From contig NZ_LLWH01000165.1 in the NCBI RefSeq assembly GCF_001411475.1, positions 62,001-126,000 of the forward strand: a stretch of DNA of 64,000 bases, given 5' to 3'. Below, piece by piece: positions 27,152-35,938 of this stretch. Position 1 is the first letter of the stretch. The number at the start of each line of letters is the position of its first letter. The notes below the pieces were generated by a model. It did no database searches. It was not told where the DNA came from and saw only the letters and a program-made list of their open reading frames with translations. The DNA is from Pseudomonas endophytica. Lineage in GTDB: Bacteria; Pseudomonadota; Gammaproteobacteria; Pseudomonadales; Pseudomonadaceae. Made by a program: the position numbers and the translations under genes.

Positions 27152-28210
27152 ATGTCTCAGCCTCGCCGTTACTTGGTTGTTAGCCTTCTGTCTGCACTCA
27201 TCGCAGTCGGTCTTTGGTATTGGATGCGCCCTGCCCCGACTACCGTAACGTCGAGCAGCGTGAGCTACAGTTACTCATCCGCTCTGGAACAAGCCCATAA
27301 CGGCCAGCCTGGTGCCGCTCGCGTGTTGTATCAACAACTGGCTCGAACAGATCTATCTGACATCCGCCGTGCCAGTCTGCATGCCGAACTGCCCCACTAC
27401 CCAAGCCCGCGTGCGCTTAAGCTGGCCGATGGCGATTTGCAAAACCCCTCCCCGTTGGTACGCAAAGCGGCAATCCAAAGCATTGCAGGCTTGGTGCCCA
27501 ATGCTCAGCGCACTCAATTACTCGGGCCGCTGCTTGATGATCCTGAACAAAGCGTTCGTTTCGCGGCTGCCAGAGCCCTTTTGGGCTTATCCCCCGACGA
27601 GCAAGGTCTGTATTTCGGCCCACTGCAACACGTGATAGATGAGTACGAGCGCGAACTCAAGACTCAACCCGAGGACCCGCAGGCCCTAGCTCAACTCGCG
27701 CGCTTGTATTTGCATGAAGGACAACTGAATGAGGCGCAAGCGGTACTGGAAAAAGTCTCCGCACTGGATCCAGAGAATCTCAAGGCGGTTGTGGCCCAAA
27801 TTGAGCTGTTGGATAAACGCGGTAAAACCGATCAAGCCAATGCGTTACTGGCAAAGCAACTCAAGGCACACCCAGATTCTGCTTACCTACAACATGCGCT
27901 CGGGATCTGGTTACTCAACCATGGGCAAACTGAATACGCCTTGCTGGGTCTGGCCAAAGCGGTAGAGTTGGAGCCTGAGAACAGCGATTACCGTTACAAG
28001 CTGGCCATTGCCTTACATGATCTTGAACAATTGGAACCGGCGCAGCATCAGCTCGAAGAATTACTGCAGCGCCAGCCAGCCAACCGTAAGGCGCGACTGT
28101 TATTGATTCGGTACTGGAACGAGACCGGCCAAATACAAAATGTACAAGTACTGCTGGCACAACTAGAACAGCAGAATCCTGATGATCCCGCTCTGCAACA
28201 AGGGTTGTAG
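27152..28210 (+). CDS. Membrane-anchored TPR/HEAT-repeat protein
   Basis: A 352-residue protein with an N-terminal membrane anchor (residues 8-25) and a probable periplasmic or cytoplasmic scaffold. Residues about 80-150 look like HEAT-type repeats (NPSPLVRKAAIQSIAG, DPEQSVRFAAARALLG). From about 165 on there are TPR units (PEDPQALAQLARLYLHEGQL, then LDPENLKAVVAQIELLDKRG and LEPENSDYRYKLAIALHDLE). Such proteins bind other proteins, and I recognise no catalytic motif. The start at 27152 is chosen so that the anchor follows MSQPRRY directly. It stands alone between the efflux operon's terminator and a convergent signalling operon, so context does not show its partner. Confidence 0.75.
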   Translation: MSQPRRYLVVSLLSALIAVGLWYWMRPAPTTVTSSSVSYSYSSALEQAHNGQPGAARVLYQQLARTDLSDIRRASLHAELPHYPSPRALKLADGDLQNPSPLVRKAAIQSIAGLVPNAQRTQLLGPLLDDPEQSVRFAAARALLGLSPDEQGLYFGPLQHVIDEYERELKTQPEDPQALAQLARLYLHEGQLNEAQAVLEKVSALDPENLKAVVAQIELLDKRGKTDQANALLAKQLKAHPDSAYLQHALGIWLLNHGQTEYALLGLAKAVELEPENSDYRYKLAIALHDLEQLEPAQHQLEELLQRQPANRKARLLLIRYWNETGQIQNVQVLLAQLEQQNPDDPALQQGL

Positions 28211-28255
28211 ACCTTTAGCTTCGAGCTATAAGCTAGGCGCTTGTGGCTTGCGCAT

Positions 28256-28633
28256 TCAGGCCAGCAGCTTTTGAATCTGCCCTTGTAAGGTGTCTAAGTC
28301 GAACGGTTTGGCCAAGATCGGCGCTGTGAGCGTAATCGGGCTGCCGGTGTCGCGAATCTCTGCCGGGTAACCACTGATAAAAATCACTTTGAGATCTGGG
28401 CGCAACTTCACTGCAGGCTCGGCAATTTGGACCCCTGAAATCCCACCCGGCAAACGGAAGTCCGTCACCATGAGATCTAGGTGCGGCTTGGTTGCCAAAA
28501 TCGCAAACGCCTGCTCACCGTTTTCAGCCTGCAATACTCTGTAGCCTTCACCTGAAAGGTAAGTACTGAGGACCATCAGGATCGAGGGATCGTCTTCGAC
28601 GATCAAAACAACATCTTGGGCATCTTCACTCAT
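28256..28633 (-). CDS. Single-domain response regulator
   Basis: A 125-residue stand-alone receiver. It has the acidic pair in LIVEDDPS (residues 10-17), the phospho-acceptor D58 in LMVTDFRLPGG, the S/T position in FISGYPAE and the lysine in LAKPFDLDTL. There is no output domain. The start at 28633 gives a normal receiver opening; the upstream in-frame codon adds ten unlikely residues. It is the last gene of a minus-strand signalling operon (hybrid kinase, CheR, CheB, receiver-kinase, receiver), 65 bases after the previous gene, and probably accepts phosphate from one of those kinases. LPGG plus ISG(Y) marks the FixJ/hybrid-kinase type of receiver, not CheY. Confidence 0.88.
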   Translation of the reverse strand: MSEDAQDVVLIVEDDPSILMVLSTYLSGEGYRVLQAENGEQAFAILATKPHLDLMVTDFRLPGGISGVQIAEPAVKLRPDLKVIFISGYPAEIRDTGSPITLTAPILAKPFDLDTLQGQIQKLLA

Positions 28634-28698
28634 GGGAAACCTTAATCCGAACATTGCTGCCATTACGACCGCAGTCGTGGCTATAGGTTGCGGGCAAT

Positions 28699-29895
28699 TT
28701 AGATCTTTTGTACCAACGGCAAATACACCTTAAACAAGGCACCTTCGCCCAACTCACTAGATACTTCTATTTTGCCACTGTGGGCCGCAACAATTTGTTC
28801 CGAAATAAATAAGCCCAGCCCCAAACCTGAAACCACCTGAGTGCTGGATACCCGTTCAAATTGCTGGAAAATTCGCTGCTGATTCTCTTGGCTGATACCG
28901 ATACCCTGGTCACGCACTTGCACCACGGCATATTGCCCCTCGGTGTAAACAGCTACATCAACAGGCTTATTAGCGCCATAACGCAGGGCATTGGTGAGCA
29001 AATTTGTAATAACCTGCTCAATCCTGAACTCATCCCACTGCCCGATGATCGACTGCTGTGCGTGGAGGCTCACACTGGCGTGCGAGGCACTTATTTGGGG
29101 CGAAAACACCTCCAGCAAATTGCTGACAAGCTGAGACAAGTCGAACGCCGAGGGGCGAATTGACAGCTTGCCAGTTCGAATACGTGACACATCCAACATG
29201 TCTTCAACCAAGCGAATCAAGCTCTGGATCTGCCTTTCATCGCGCTCAACCATGGACTGCAATTTTTCCATGCTGAAGGCCTGCGTATTACCTCGCTCTA
29301 GGTGCATCCTGCGTAGCTGAGTCTCCAGTATCAGGCCATTGAGCGGTGTGCGGACTTCATGTGACACAATCGACATAAAGTCGTCACGCATGCGCACAGC
29401 ATGCTCCAGTTCAACCTGCGTCACTTGCAATTGGGCGAGTAACGTTTCTTGCTCACGACGACTTTGCTCCAACGCTTCGACCTGACGCTGCATGGCTTTG
29501 CTTTGCAGCCATAGATCGACAAAAACATTAACCTTGCTTTTAACCGCGTGAATGTCCAATGGCTTATGCAAAAAGTCGACCGCACCGCTTTCATAGCCTT
29601 TAAAGACGTAATTCATTTCCCGACCGGCGGCACTGACAAACACAATCGGGATATTTTTGGTGCGCTCAGTCCCGCGCATCAACTCGGCCAACTCAAAGCC
29701 ATTCATGCCCGGCATTTGCACGTCCAAAATGGCCATTGCAAATTCGTGCTGTAGCAACAATGAAAGAGCTTCGTTAGCAGACAGGGCTTTGTAGACCGCC
29801 CGATCTTCACGCTTGATTAAAGCTTCCAGCGCCAATAAATTTTCTGGCAGATCATCTACGATCAGCAGCTTGGCTTGAATATCGCTTAGTGGCAT
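28699..29895 (-). CDS. Receiver-histidine kinase
   Basis: A 398-residue soluble protein. It starts with a receiver domain (about 8-125; acidic D14-D15, phospho-acceptor D58, K111). A short coiled coil follows (about 130-168), then HisKA with H179 in MSIVSHEVRTPLNG, and HATPase_c (about 285-398, with DQGIGI and GLGLGLFI). There is no membrane segment, so its input is phosphorylation of its own receiver. In this operon type the large hybrid kinase, or the CheB/CheR pair, is thought to feed such a kinase. It overlaps the end of cheB by 10 bases, so the genes are co-translated. Confidence 0.9.
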   Translation of the reverse strand: MPLSDIQAKLLIVDDLPENLLALEALIKREDRAVYKALSANEALSLLLQHEFAMAILDVQMPGMNGFELAELMRGTERTKNIPIVFVSAAGREMNYVFKGYESGAVDFLHKPLDIHAVKSKVNVFVDLWLQSKAMQRQVEALEQSRREQETLLAQLQVTQVELEHAVRMRDDFMSIVSHEVRTPLNGLILETQLRRMHLERGNTQAFSMEKLQSMVERDERQIQSLIRLVEDMLDVSRIRTGKLSIRPSAFDLSQLVSNLLEVFSPQISASHASVSLHAQQSIIGQWDEFRIEQVITNLLTNALRYGANKPVDVAVYTEGQYAVVQVRDQGIGISQENQQRIFQQFERVSSTQVVSGLGLGLFISEQIVAAHSGKIEVSSELGEGALFKVYLPLVQKI

Positions 29896-30494
29896 TCGAT
29901 TCGTTCCAGCTCAACAAGCAAACGGGCAATGCCCTTCAAAGGCAGAATGCCGTCCGGTTGGCAACGCTCCAATGCCGCTAGCGGCATGGTTGATATACAG
30001 GCTTCGTCAGGGTCTTGAATGACAGTCAAGCCACCCAGTTGTTTGACCGTGTCTAACCCCTGTGCACCATCCTGATTAGCGCCGGTGAGTAATATCGCAG
30101 CCAATGCGTGTTGATACACATCGGCTGCGGATTCAAAAAGGTAGTCAATCGAGGGGCGTGAGTGATGCACTCGGTCCTCTCGACTCAACGAAAAACTAAA
30201 ATCGTTCTCCACCGAAACATGGTAACCCGGCGCTGCAAAATATAGCGTGCCCGGCGTAATTGGCTGCTTATCGAGCACTTCCTTGACCGGTATCAATAAA
30301 CGTTGCTCAAAAACGCTCGCCAACTGGCTGCGACGTTCGTCGGGTATGTGCAGAACAACGATGATAGGCAACGCATAACCGGGCTTCAAATCAGCGAAGA
30401 TTTTCAGCAGCGCCTCAACGCCCCCCGCAGATGCCCCAATGACAATCGCTTTGACAGGCCGCAAGCCAGCGATTTCAATATTTTTGACGCTCAT
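29886..30494 (-). CDS. cheB: CheB-type methylesterase without receiver domain
   Basis: A 202-residue CheB catalytic domain. The Ser-His-Asp triad is visible: S22 in VIGASAGG, H49 in VVLHIPDERR, and D142 in LTGANQDGAQG. The receiver domain found in chemotaxis CheB is missing, so it is not controlled by CheA-type phosphorylation in cis. It overlaps cheR by 4 bases. In known chemotaxis this pair adds and removes methyl groups on receptor glutamates. Here no methyl-accepting protein is encoded, so the target may be the neighbouring hybrid kinase (it has a long coiled coil rich in Gln and Glu). That is inference. Confidence 0.88.
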   Translation of the reverse strand: MSVKNIEIAGLRPVKAIVIGASAGGVEALLKIFADLKPGYALPIIVVLHIPDERRSQLASVFEQRLLIPVKEVLDKQPITPGTLYFAAPGYHVSVENDFSFSLSREDRVHHSRPSIDYLFESAADVYQHALAAILLTGANQDGAQGLDTVKQLGGLTVIQDPDEACISTMPLAALERCQPDGILPLKGIARLLVELERIECH

Positions 30495-31306
30495 AGCTTT
30501 CTGTAGATCCGTTCTTGCTTAAGCAAAGACGTAAATTGAGTGCTGTAATCCGAGAAATCCAAGGTTTCTTTACTGCCAAGCATCAAAAAACCACGATGAC
30601 ACAGCGACTCACTGAACAACCCAAACGCCCTGTTTTGTAGCTTTTTATTGAAATAAATCAATACGTTGCGACACGAAATTAAATGGGTCTCTGAAAAAAC
30701 ACTGTCCGTCGCAAGGCTATGATCGGCAAAGGTCACGTTCTCACGCAGGCGCTTGTCGAAAATCGCGTAATCATAGGCAGCCGTGTAGTAGTCGGCAAAC
30801 GAGCGCTGCCCACCAGACTTTTGATAGTTGTGGGTATAAGCACGAATGTTTTCCAACGAAAAAATCCCTTGCTTAGCCTTTTCAAGCGAGCGGGGGTTGA
30901 TGTCGGTGGCATAAATAATGGTGCGGTCCAATAACCCTTCTTCCTGCAGCAAGATGGCCATTGAGTACACCTCCTCACCCGTGCTGCACCCTGCGATCCA
31001 GATTTTCAGGGACGGATACGTCTTCAGAATCGGTACAACTTCTTGGCGAATGGCCAAAAAGTGTTCGGGGTCGCGAAACATTTCACTCACCGGGATCGTC
31101 AGCAATTGCAGCAGTTGCATAAAGGCCGCCGGGTCATGCAGTACGCGCTCCTGCAAGGCCGAAATGGTATTGCAGTCAAACTGACGCAACGCATGCTGAA
31201 CCCGGCGCTTGATCGAAGCACCGGAGTAATCGCGAAAATCATAGCTGTACTTGAGGTAAATCGCCTCGATCAGCAGCCTTATCTCGATGTCGATGTTTCG
31301 CAGCAC
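30491..31306 (-). CDS. cheR: CheR-type glutamate methyltransferase
   Basis: A 271-residue protein with an N-terminal CheR helical domain (about 5-65) and a SAM-dependent methyltransferase domain. The SAM loop is WIAGCSTGEEVYSMA (about 108-122), followed by ATDINPRSLEKAKQGIF and the C-terminal ISCRNVLIYFNKKLQ motif typical of CheR. It begins with GTG directly after the TAA of the hybrid kinase gene, with no gap, and overlaps cheB at its end. It should methylate glutamate side chains using S-adenosylmethionine. There is no TPR tail and no pentapeptide-binding partner nearby, which sets it apart from flagellar CheR. Confidence 0.9.
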   Translation of the reverse strand: MLRNIDIEIRLLIEAIYLKYSYDFRDYSGASIKRRVQHALRQFDCNTISALQERVLHDPAAFMQLLQLLTIPVSEMFRDPEHFLAIRQEVVPILKTYPSLKIWIAGCSTGEEVYSMAILLQEEGLLDRTIIYATDINPRSLEKAKQGIFSLENIRAYTHNYQKSGGQRSFADYYTAAYDYAIFDKRLRENVTFADHSLATDSVFSETHLISCRNVLIYFNKKLQNRAFGLFSESLCHRGFLMLGSKETLDFSDYSTQFTSLLKQERIYRKL

Positions 31307-34300
31307 TTAGAGTCGTTCCATTTTAGGTAGCCAAACTCGAATCAACGAAAAGAGTCGGTCAAGATCAATCGGTTTAGCCAGATAATCATTCGAGCCGGCT
31401 TGCAGGCAGCGTTCTTGATCGTCTTTCATCGCCTTGGCCGTGACTGCAATGATCGGCAGCTTGCGCCAACGCGGGTTCTTACGAATTTCAATAGTCGCTT
31501 CGTAGCCGTCCATTTCCGGCATCATCACGTCCATCAGCACCAAGTCGATATCTTCGACTTCATTCAAACGCTCGATCGCTTCACGACCATTGCGGCCAAT
31601 GACCACAATCGCGCCTTTATGCTCTAGCGCGCTGGTGAGGGCGAAGATGTTTCGTACATCGTCGTCAACCAGCAGAATTTTGCGCCCTTCGAACACTTTG
31701 TCGCGACTGCGAGCCGTCTTGAGCATTGTTTGGCGCTCATGGGACAACTGAGATTCCACTTTGTGCAGAAATAATGTGACCTCGTCCAACAGACGTTCAG
31801 GTGAGCGCGCACCTTTGATGATGATCGAGCGTGAGTACTTACGCAGTTCAACTTCTTCATCGCGTGTCAGATTGCGTCCGGTGTAAACGATGACCGGCGG
31901 AAATGAGCAAATGTCCTCAGTAGACATACGCTTGAGCAATTCGTTACCCAGCATGTCAGGCAGTTTGAGATCAATGATCATGCAGTCGTAGATGGTACTG
32001 CGCAGCAGGTCGAGCGCTTCTTGAGCAAAGCCAACCGCGGTGATTTCAATGTCATCGTCGCCAATGAGACGGGAAATACTGTCGCGTTGTAGATCATCGT
32101 CTTCGACCAGCAGGATGCGTTTGACCTTTTGTGTCAATTTGGATTCTAGACGGGCAAAGACATCTTTAAGCTCTTCACGGCTAGTGGGTTTAACCGCGTA
32201 GCCTACGGCCCCCATGTGCATGGCGGCTTCAACACGGTCTTCCACCGAAATCACGTGTACCGGGATGTGTCGGGTCGCAGCCAAAGCTTTCAAGCGCTGC
32301 AAAACCGTGAGCCCGGAGTGATCGGGCAATCGCATATCGAGCAAAATGGCGTCGGGAATAAACTCTGCGGCTAGGCTGAAGCCTTCATCAGCACCGTGCG
32401 CAACCAAGCAGCGATAACCTAACTCGTGCGCCAGATCGTAGAGGATGCGGGCAAAGTTGGGTTCATCCTCAATCACCAAAATGCAGCGCGTGGTGAATGG
32501 GGCTTGCTCGCGATCATCTAAAAAGCGCGGAATGTTTAGCGGAGCATCCAATATTGGCTGAGATAAGGCTCTACCCAGTGCGAGCTGGGGCGCGGGCGCA
32601 GCAATAACGTTAACCGGAGCATGTGGCTCGGCATCTTCCACAAATAGTTCGGGCATGATCAGGGTAAATGTACTGCCTCGCCCCGATTCGCTGCTGACGC
32701 TAATGGATCCACCAAGCAATGTCGCCAGATCCCGCGAAATAGACAAGCCCAACCCGGTGCCACCATATTTACGGTTGGTGGTGCCATCAGCCTGGCGGAA
32801 TGCTTCGAAGATGCTCTCTTGCTGTTCTTGAGCAATGCCGATGCCAGAGTCAGTCACCACAAATGCAATGGCATTACCCGGATGACGCGAAACTGCCAAG
32901 CTAACCTGGCCTTTTTCGGTGAACTTAAACGCGTTGGACAGCAGGTTTCTGAGGATCTGCTCCAAACGTTGGCTGTCGGTATAAATCAGGGCTGGCGTGC
33001 CGGGTTGCAGATCTACTCTGAACTCCAGCGACTTCTCATTGGCGAGCGGCTGAAACAGTCCACGAATCCCGTCAACCATTCTCGCCACACTAGTGTTTTC
33101 AGGGCGAACCTCAAGCTTGCCGGCCTCAACCTTGGAAATATCCAGAATATCGTTGATCAGGTTGAGTAAGTCGTTGCCTGCCGAGTAAATCGACTCGGCA
33201 AATTTGACCTGTTCCTGGGTGAGGTTCTGCTGCGGATTCTCCGAGAGCAGTTTTGCCAAAATCAGTGAGCTGTTAAGGGGCGTTCGCAGCTCATGGGACA
33301 TGTTGGCCAAGAACTCCGACTTGTACTTGCTGGAGCGCTGCAACTCATCGGCACGCTCTTCCAGTTGCTCCTGAGCCTGATTGAGCTGGGTGTTCTTGCG
33401 GTCCATGGCATCACGCTGTTCTGCCAGGGCTTCGTTGGTCTGCTCAAGCTCCGCCTGTTGCGCCTCAAGGCTGATCTGCGACTCTTTAAGGATGCGCGAC
33501 TGTTCTTCTAACTCTTCGTTAGCGGTTTTGAGCTCCTCTTGCTGAACCTGCAACTCTTCATTGAGTTGCTGAGTTTCGGCCAGCACTTCTTGCAACCGTT
33601 GGCGATAACGCGCGGCTTCAATCGAGGTGCCAATATTGTCAGCGATCAATTCGAAGAGTTCGATGTCTCGGTCTTCAAGCGGCCGTAGGAAGCCCAACTC
33701 AATCACGCCGTTCACTCGATCATCATCACTGGTCGGCACCACCAGCACACTACGGGGCGCGCCCTCACCCAGTCCGGAGCTGACTTTGAAGCAGTAATCG
33801 GAAGGCACGTTGTCCAGACGAATCAACTGATCCTGTTGCGCGGCTTGCCCGACAATGCCTTCATCGTTATGGATAACCTCATTACGTTGTTCTTGCTCGC
33901 GAGAAAAGCCGTAGCTCGCGATGCGCCTTAGACCACCGTGGTCTTCACGGACATAAACCGCGGCAACCACCGAATCCAAGTATTGCGCGCAGAACTGCAA
34001 AATATTGCGCCCCAGCCCATTCAGCGTCAGCCGCCCCAGCACTTGTTCAGCCAACTCGGTCTGGCCATTACGCAACCACGCTTGGCGCTCCAAGCGATCC
34101 GCTGCTTTGGTTTGAAGCGCGAGGTTTTCTTGATAACTCTTTGAAAGACTTAATAAATCTCTGCGCCCAACATAAGCTAAAAATCCGCCAAGACCCACCA
34201 CGAAGAACAGATACAGCGCGACGCAGGCAATCGTCGTGGTGCTCGCTTCGTCATTGCGAGCGACCCGCAGCTGTTGCTCCAGTTGAATAAAATCGTCGTA

Positions 34301-34783
34301 CTGCTGACGGATTTGGTCGGTCAGATTTTTGCCACGGCCGGTCTGCACCGCCGAGCGATAGTCGCCATTTAGACGACGTAAATCCACCATCTGCTGGGCA
34401 TAAGTCGCCCATTCGTTTTGCAGCGCCTCGATTCGTTTCAGGCGATCAACCTGCTGCGGGTTATCGCTGACCAGCGCTTGCAAACTCTGAATCTGCGCAA
34501 AAATTTGCGGCTTGGCCACCGCGTAAGGATCTAGAAAATGCTCATCACCGGTGATCAAGAAACCGCGCATGCCGGATTCCAAATCGACGGTCAGCTTCAC
34601 CGCTTCGTTGGTGTTGCTAATGACCCGATCGCTGTGCTCAACCCATTTGAGAACCGATAGCAAATAACTGATCATCAGCACAAACAACACAGCACTCAGC
34701 ACGCCGACCGCTAAAGGCAAACCTACGTTACGGCTCAGCAGTTTGCGAAAGCTTCGCTCATCAATAGATGCAGGTGAGTTCAT
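31307..34783 (-). CDS. CHASE3-GAF hybrid histidine kinase with three receivers
   Basis: A 1158-residue sensor. Membrane helices at about 22-44 and 184-206 bracket a CHASE3 domain (GMRGFLITGDEHFLDPY at 71-87). A GAF domain follows (about 240-390), then a long coiled coil (about 395-485, many Gln/Glu), HisKA with H497 in FLANMSHELRTPLN, and HATPase_c (about 610-725, with DSGIGI and GGTGLGLSI). Three receiver domains follow in tandem (phospho-Asp in ILLDMRLPD, MIIDLKLPD and VLMDVMMPEMDG). There is no Hpt domain in it or in its neighbours. It is first in an operon with cheR, cheB, a receiver-kinase and a lone receiver, so these parts probably form one relay. Confidence 0.92.
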   Translation of the reverse strand: MNSPASIDERSFRKLLSRNVGLPLAVGVLSAVLFVLMISYLLSVLKWVEHSDRVISNTNEAVKLTVDLESGMRGFLITGDEHFLDPYAVAKPQIFAQIQSLQALVSDNPQQVDRLKRIEALQNEWATYAQQMVDLRRLNGDYRSAVQTGRGKNLTDQIRQQYDDFIQLEQQLRVARNDEASTTTIACVALYLFFVVGLGGFLAYVGRRDLLSLSKSYQENLALQTKAADRLERQAWLRNGQTELAEQVLGRLTLNGLGRNILQFCAQYLDSVVAAVYVREDHGGLRRIASYGFSREQEQRNEVIHNDEGIVGQAAQQDQLIRLDNVPSDYCFKVSSGLGEGAPRSVLVVPTSDDDRVNGVIELGFLRPLEDRDIELFELIADNIGTSIEAARYRQRLQEVLAETQQLNEELQVQQEELKTANEELEEQSRILKESQISLEAQQAELEQTNEALAEQRDAMDRKNTQLNQAQEQLEERADELQRSSKYKSEFLANMSHELRTPLNSSLILAKLLSENPQQNLTQEQVKFAESIYSAGNDLLNLINDILDISKVEAGKLEVRPENTSVARMVDGIRGLFQPLANEKSLEFRVDLQPGTPALIYTDSQRLEQILRNLLSNAFKFTEKGQVSLAVSRHPGNAIAFVVTDSGIGIAQEQQESIFEAFRQADGTTNRKYGGTGLGLSISRDLATLLGGSISVSSESGRGSTFTLIMPELFVEDAEPHAPVNVIAAPAPQLALGRALSQPILDAPLNIPRFLDDREQAPFTTRCILVIEDEPNFARILYDLAHELGYRCLVAHGADEGFSLAAEFIPDAILLDMRLPDHSGLTVLQRLKALAATRHIPVHVISVEDRVEAAMHMGAVGYAVKPTSREELKDVFARLESKLTQKVKRILLVEDDDLQRDSISRLIGDDDIEITAVGFAQEALDLLRSTIYDCMIIDLKLPDMLGNELLKRMSTEDICSFPPVIVYTGRNLTRDEEVELRKYSRSIIIKGARSPERLLDEVTLFLHKVESQLSHERQTMLKTARSRDKVFEGRKILLVDDDVRNIFALTSALEHKGAIVVIGRNGREAIERLNEVEDIDLVLMDVMMPEMDGYEATIEIRKNPRWRKLPIIAVTAKAMKDDQERCLQAGSNDYLAKPIDLDRLFSLIRVWLPKMERL

Positions 34784-34970
34784 TTTTTAGCCTGTGGACG
34801 TCATAAATTAAGCGGAGTTTGAAGGATTACGGCGTAATAGTTCAGCTTTCTTACTTCAGACATAGATTTTTCTTACAAAAATAAGCATTTTGGCGCGACT
34901 CAACGCTATTCTTACCCACCATGCGCGGATAAACCCGCACTGGTTTCAAATTTTTAGCGAGATCATGCCT

Positions 34971-35336
34971 ATGTCCGCAACACCCTCCACCATTCTTGTA
35001 GTTGAAGACGATGCCATTATTCGAATGCTGATCGTTGACGTGCTACAAGAGCTGGAGTTCCAAGTGCTTGAAGCAGAAGATGGCAACAGTGCATTGGCAC
35101 TACTAAAGAATAATGAGCATCAGATTGACCTGCTGATGACCGATGTCGGGCTACCTGGAATGACGGGTAAGGCACTGGCACTCGAAGCTAGAGAGCTGCA
35201 CCAGAAACTGCCGATTCTGTTTGCCAGCGGCTATGCTGAAGCCCTTGAGGTACCTGAAGGCATGGGCGTGATTGGTAAGCCTTTCTCGATTGATCAATTG
35301 CGCAACAAGGTTAAAAGCATGCTGGTTGCGCGATAA
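34971..35336 (+). CDS. Single-domain response regulator, divergent from the kinase operon
   Basis: A 121-residue receiver (VVEDDAII near 10, phospho-acceptor in LLMTDVGLPGM, FASGYAEAL, IGKPFSIDQLRNKV). It is related to the lone receiver at 28256 in the same cluster (shared ISGY/ASGY and KPF patterns). It reads away from the hybrid kinase gene across 187 bases. The start at 34971 is chosen because a weak GCGAG site sits about 9 bases upstream; ATG 34965 is also possible. It probably competes for, or relays, phosphate from the adjacent kinases. Confidence 0.85.
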   Translation: MSATPSTILVVEDDAIIRMLIVDVLQELEFQVLEAEDGNSALALLKNNEHQIDLLMTDVGLPGMTGKALALEARELHQKLPILFASGYAEALEVPEGMGVIGKPFSIDQLRNKVKSMLVAR

Positions 35337-35446
35337 AGCTGAGACGTTAAACCCCATTCATCAACACTGCCCACTCTGCCCTTTGAGGGCTCTAGCGTGT
35401 TGAACACCCTGCACTATCACCCTACCCTCAACCGGGAGTTGCGGCA

Positions 35447-35863
35447 TTGGTTCAACCTGGCACACATACGCCAACTATGATCATTGGCCTTGGATGTCGC
35501 CAGGGATGCAGTTGCGACGACTTGCTAGCGCTGATTCAACAAGCACTTGACCAGGCGGCAATCACATTAAGCAGCGTTCACGGGCTGGCCAGTATTGATC
35601 TCAAGCGTGATGAGCCTGGCCTGATCCAGTTGGCTGCGCGGTTGAGCCTGCCTTTTGAGGTGTTCAGTGCGCTGCAGCTTGAACCCTTTGCTTCAAGGCT
35701 GAGCCAGCACTCGACGGTTGCCTACCAGCAAACGGGGTGCTGGGGGATCGCGGAAAGCACGGCGCTGGCGTTGGCCGAACAGCTAAGCGGGACGTCTGCA
35801 AAACTGATAATTCCTCGTCAAGCCTCTTCAATGGCAACCTTTGCATTGGCCTGCGCCGGATAA
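35447..35863 (+). CDS. cobE: Cobalamin biosynthesis protein CobE (CbiG C-terminal domain)
   Basis: A 138-residue protein of the CobE/CbiG_C family. The marks are IIGLGCRQGCSCDDLLALIQQAL at the start, GLASIDLKRDEPGLIQLAARL in the middle, and the end motif GCWGIAESTALALA followed by KLIIPRQASSMATFALACA. It acts in the aerobic B12 pathway, where its exact reaction is unclear. The start given is a TTG with GGGAG 8 bases upstream. ATG 35477 would also leave the domain whole but lacks a ribosome site. It is followed 75 bases later by cobM, as in other pseudomonads. No further cob genes are in the window. Confidence 0.85.
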   Translation: MVQPGTHTPTMIIGLGCRQGCSCDDLLALIQQALDQAAITLSSVHGLASIDLKRDEPGLIQLAARLSLPFEVFSALQLEPFASRLSQHSTVAYQQTGCWGIAESTALALAEQLSGTSAKLIIPRQASSMATFALACAG

Positions 35864-35938
35864 AAAACGCCATAATTCCCCGATTCACTATGAGCGCTCT
35901 TCAAGAGCAGCTCTATTTCGACCTTTTTAGAGATTGCC

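Noticed and set aside
35337..35446. Possible cobalamin riboswitch ahead of cobE
   Set aside because: The interval is only 110 bases and lacks the conserved B12-box; an element of that class would be longer.
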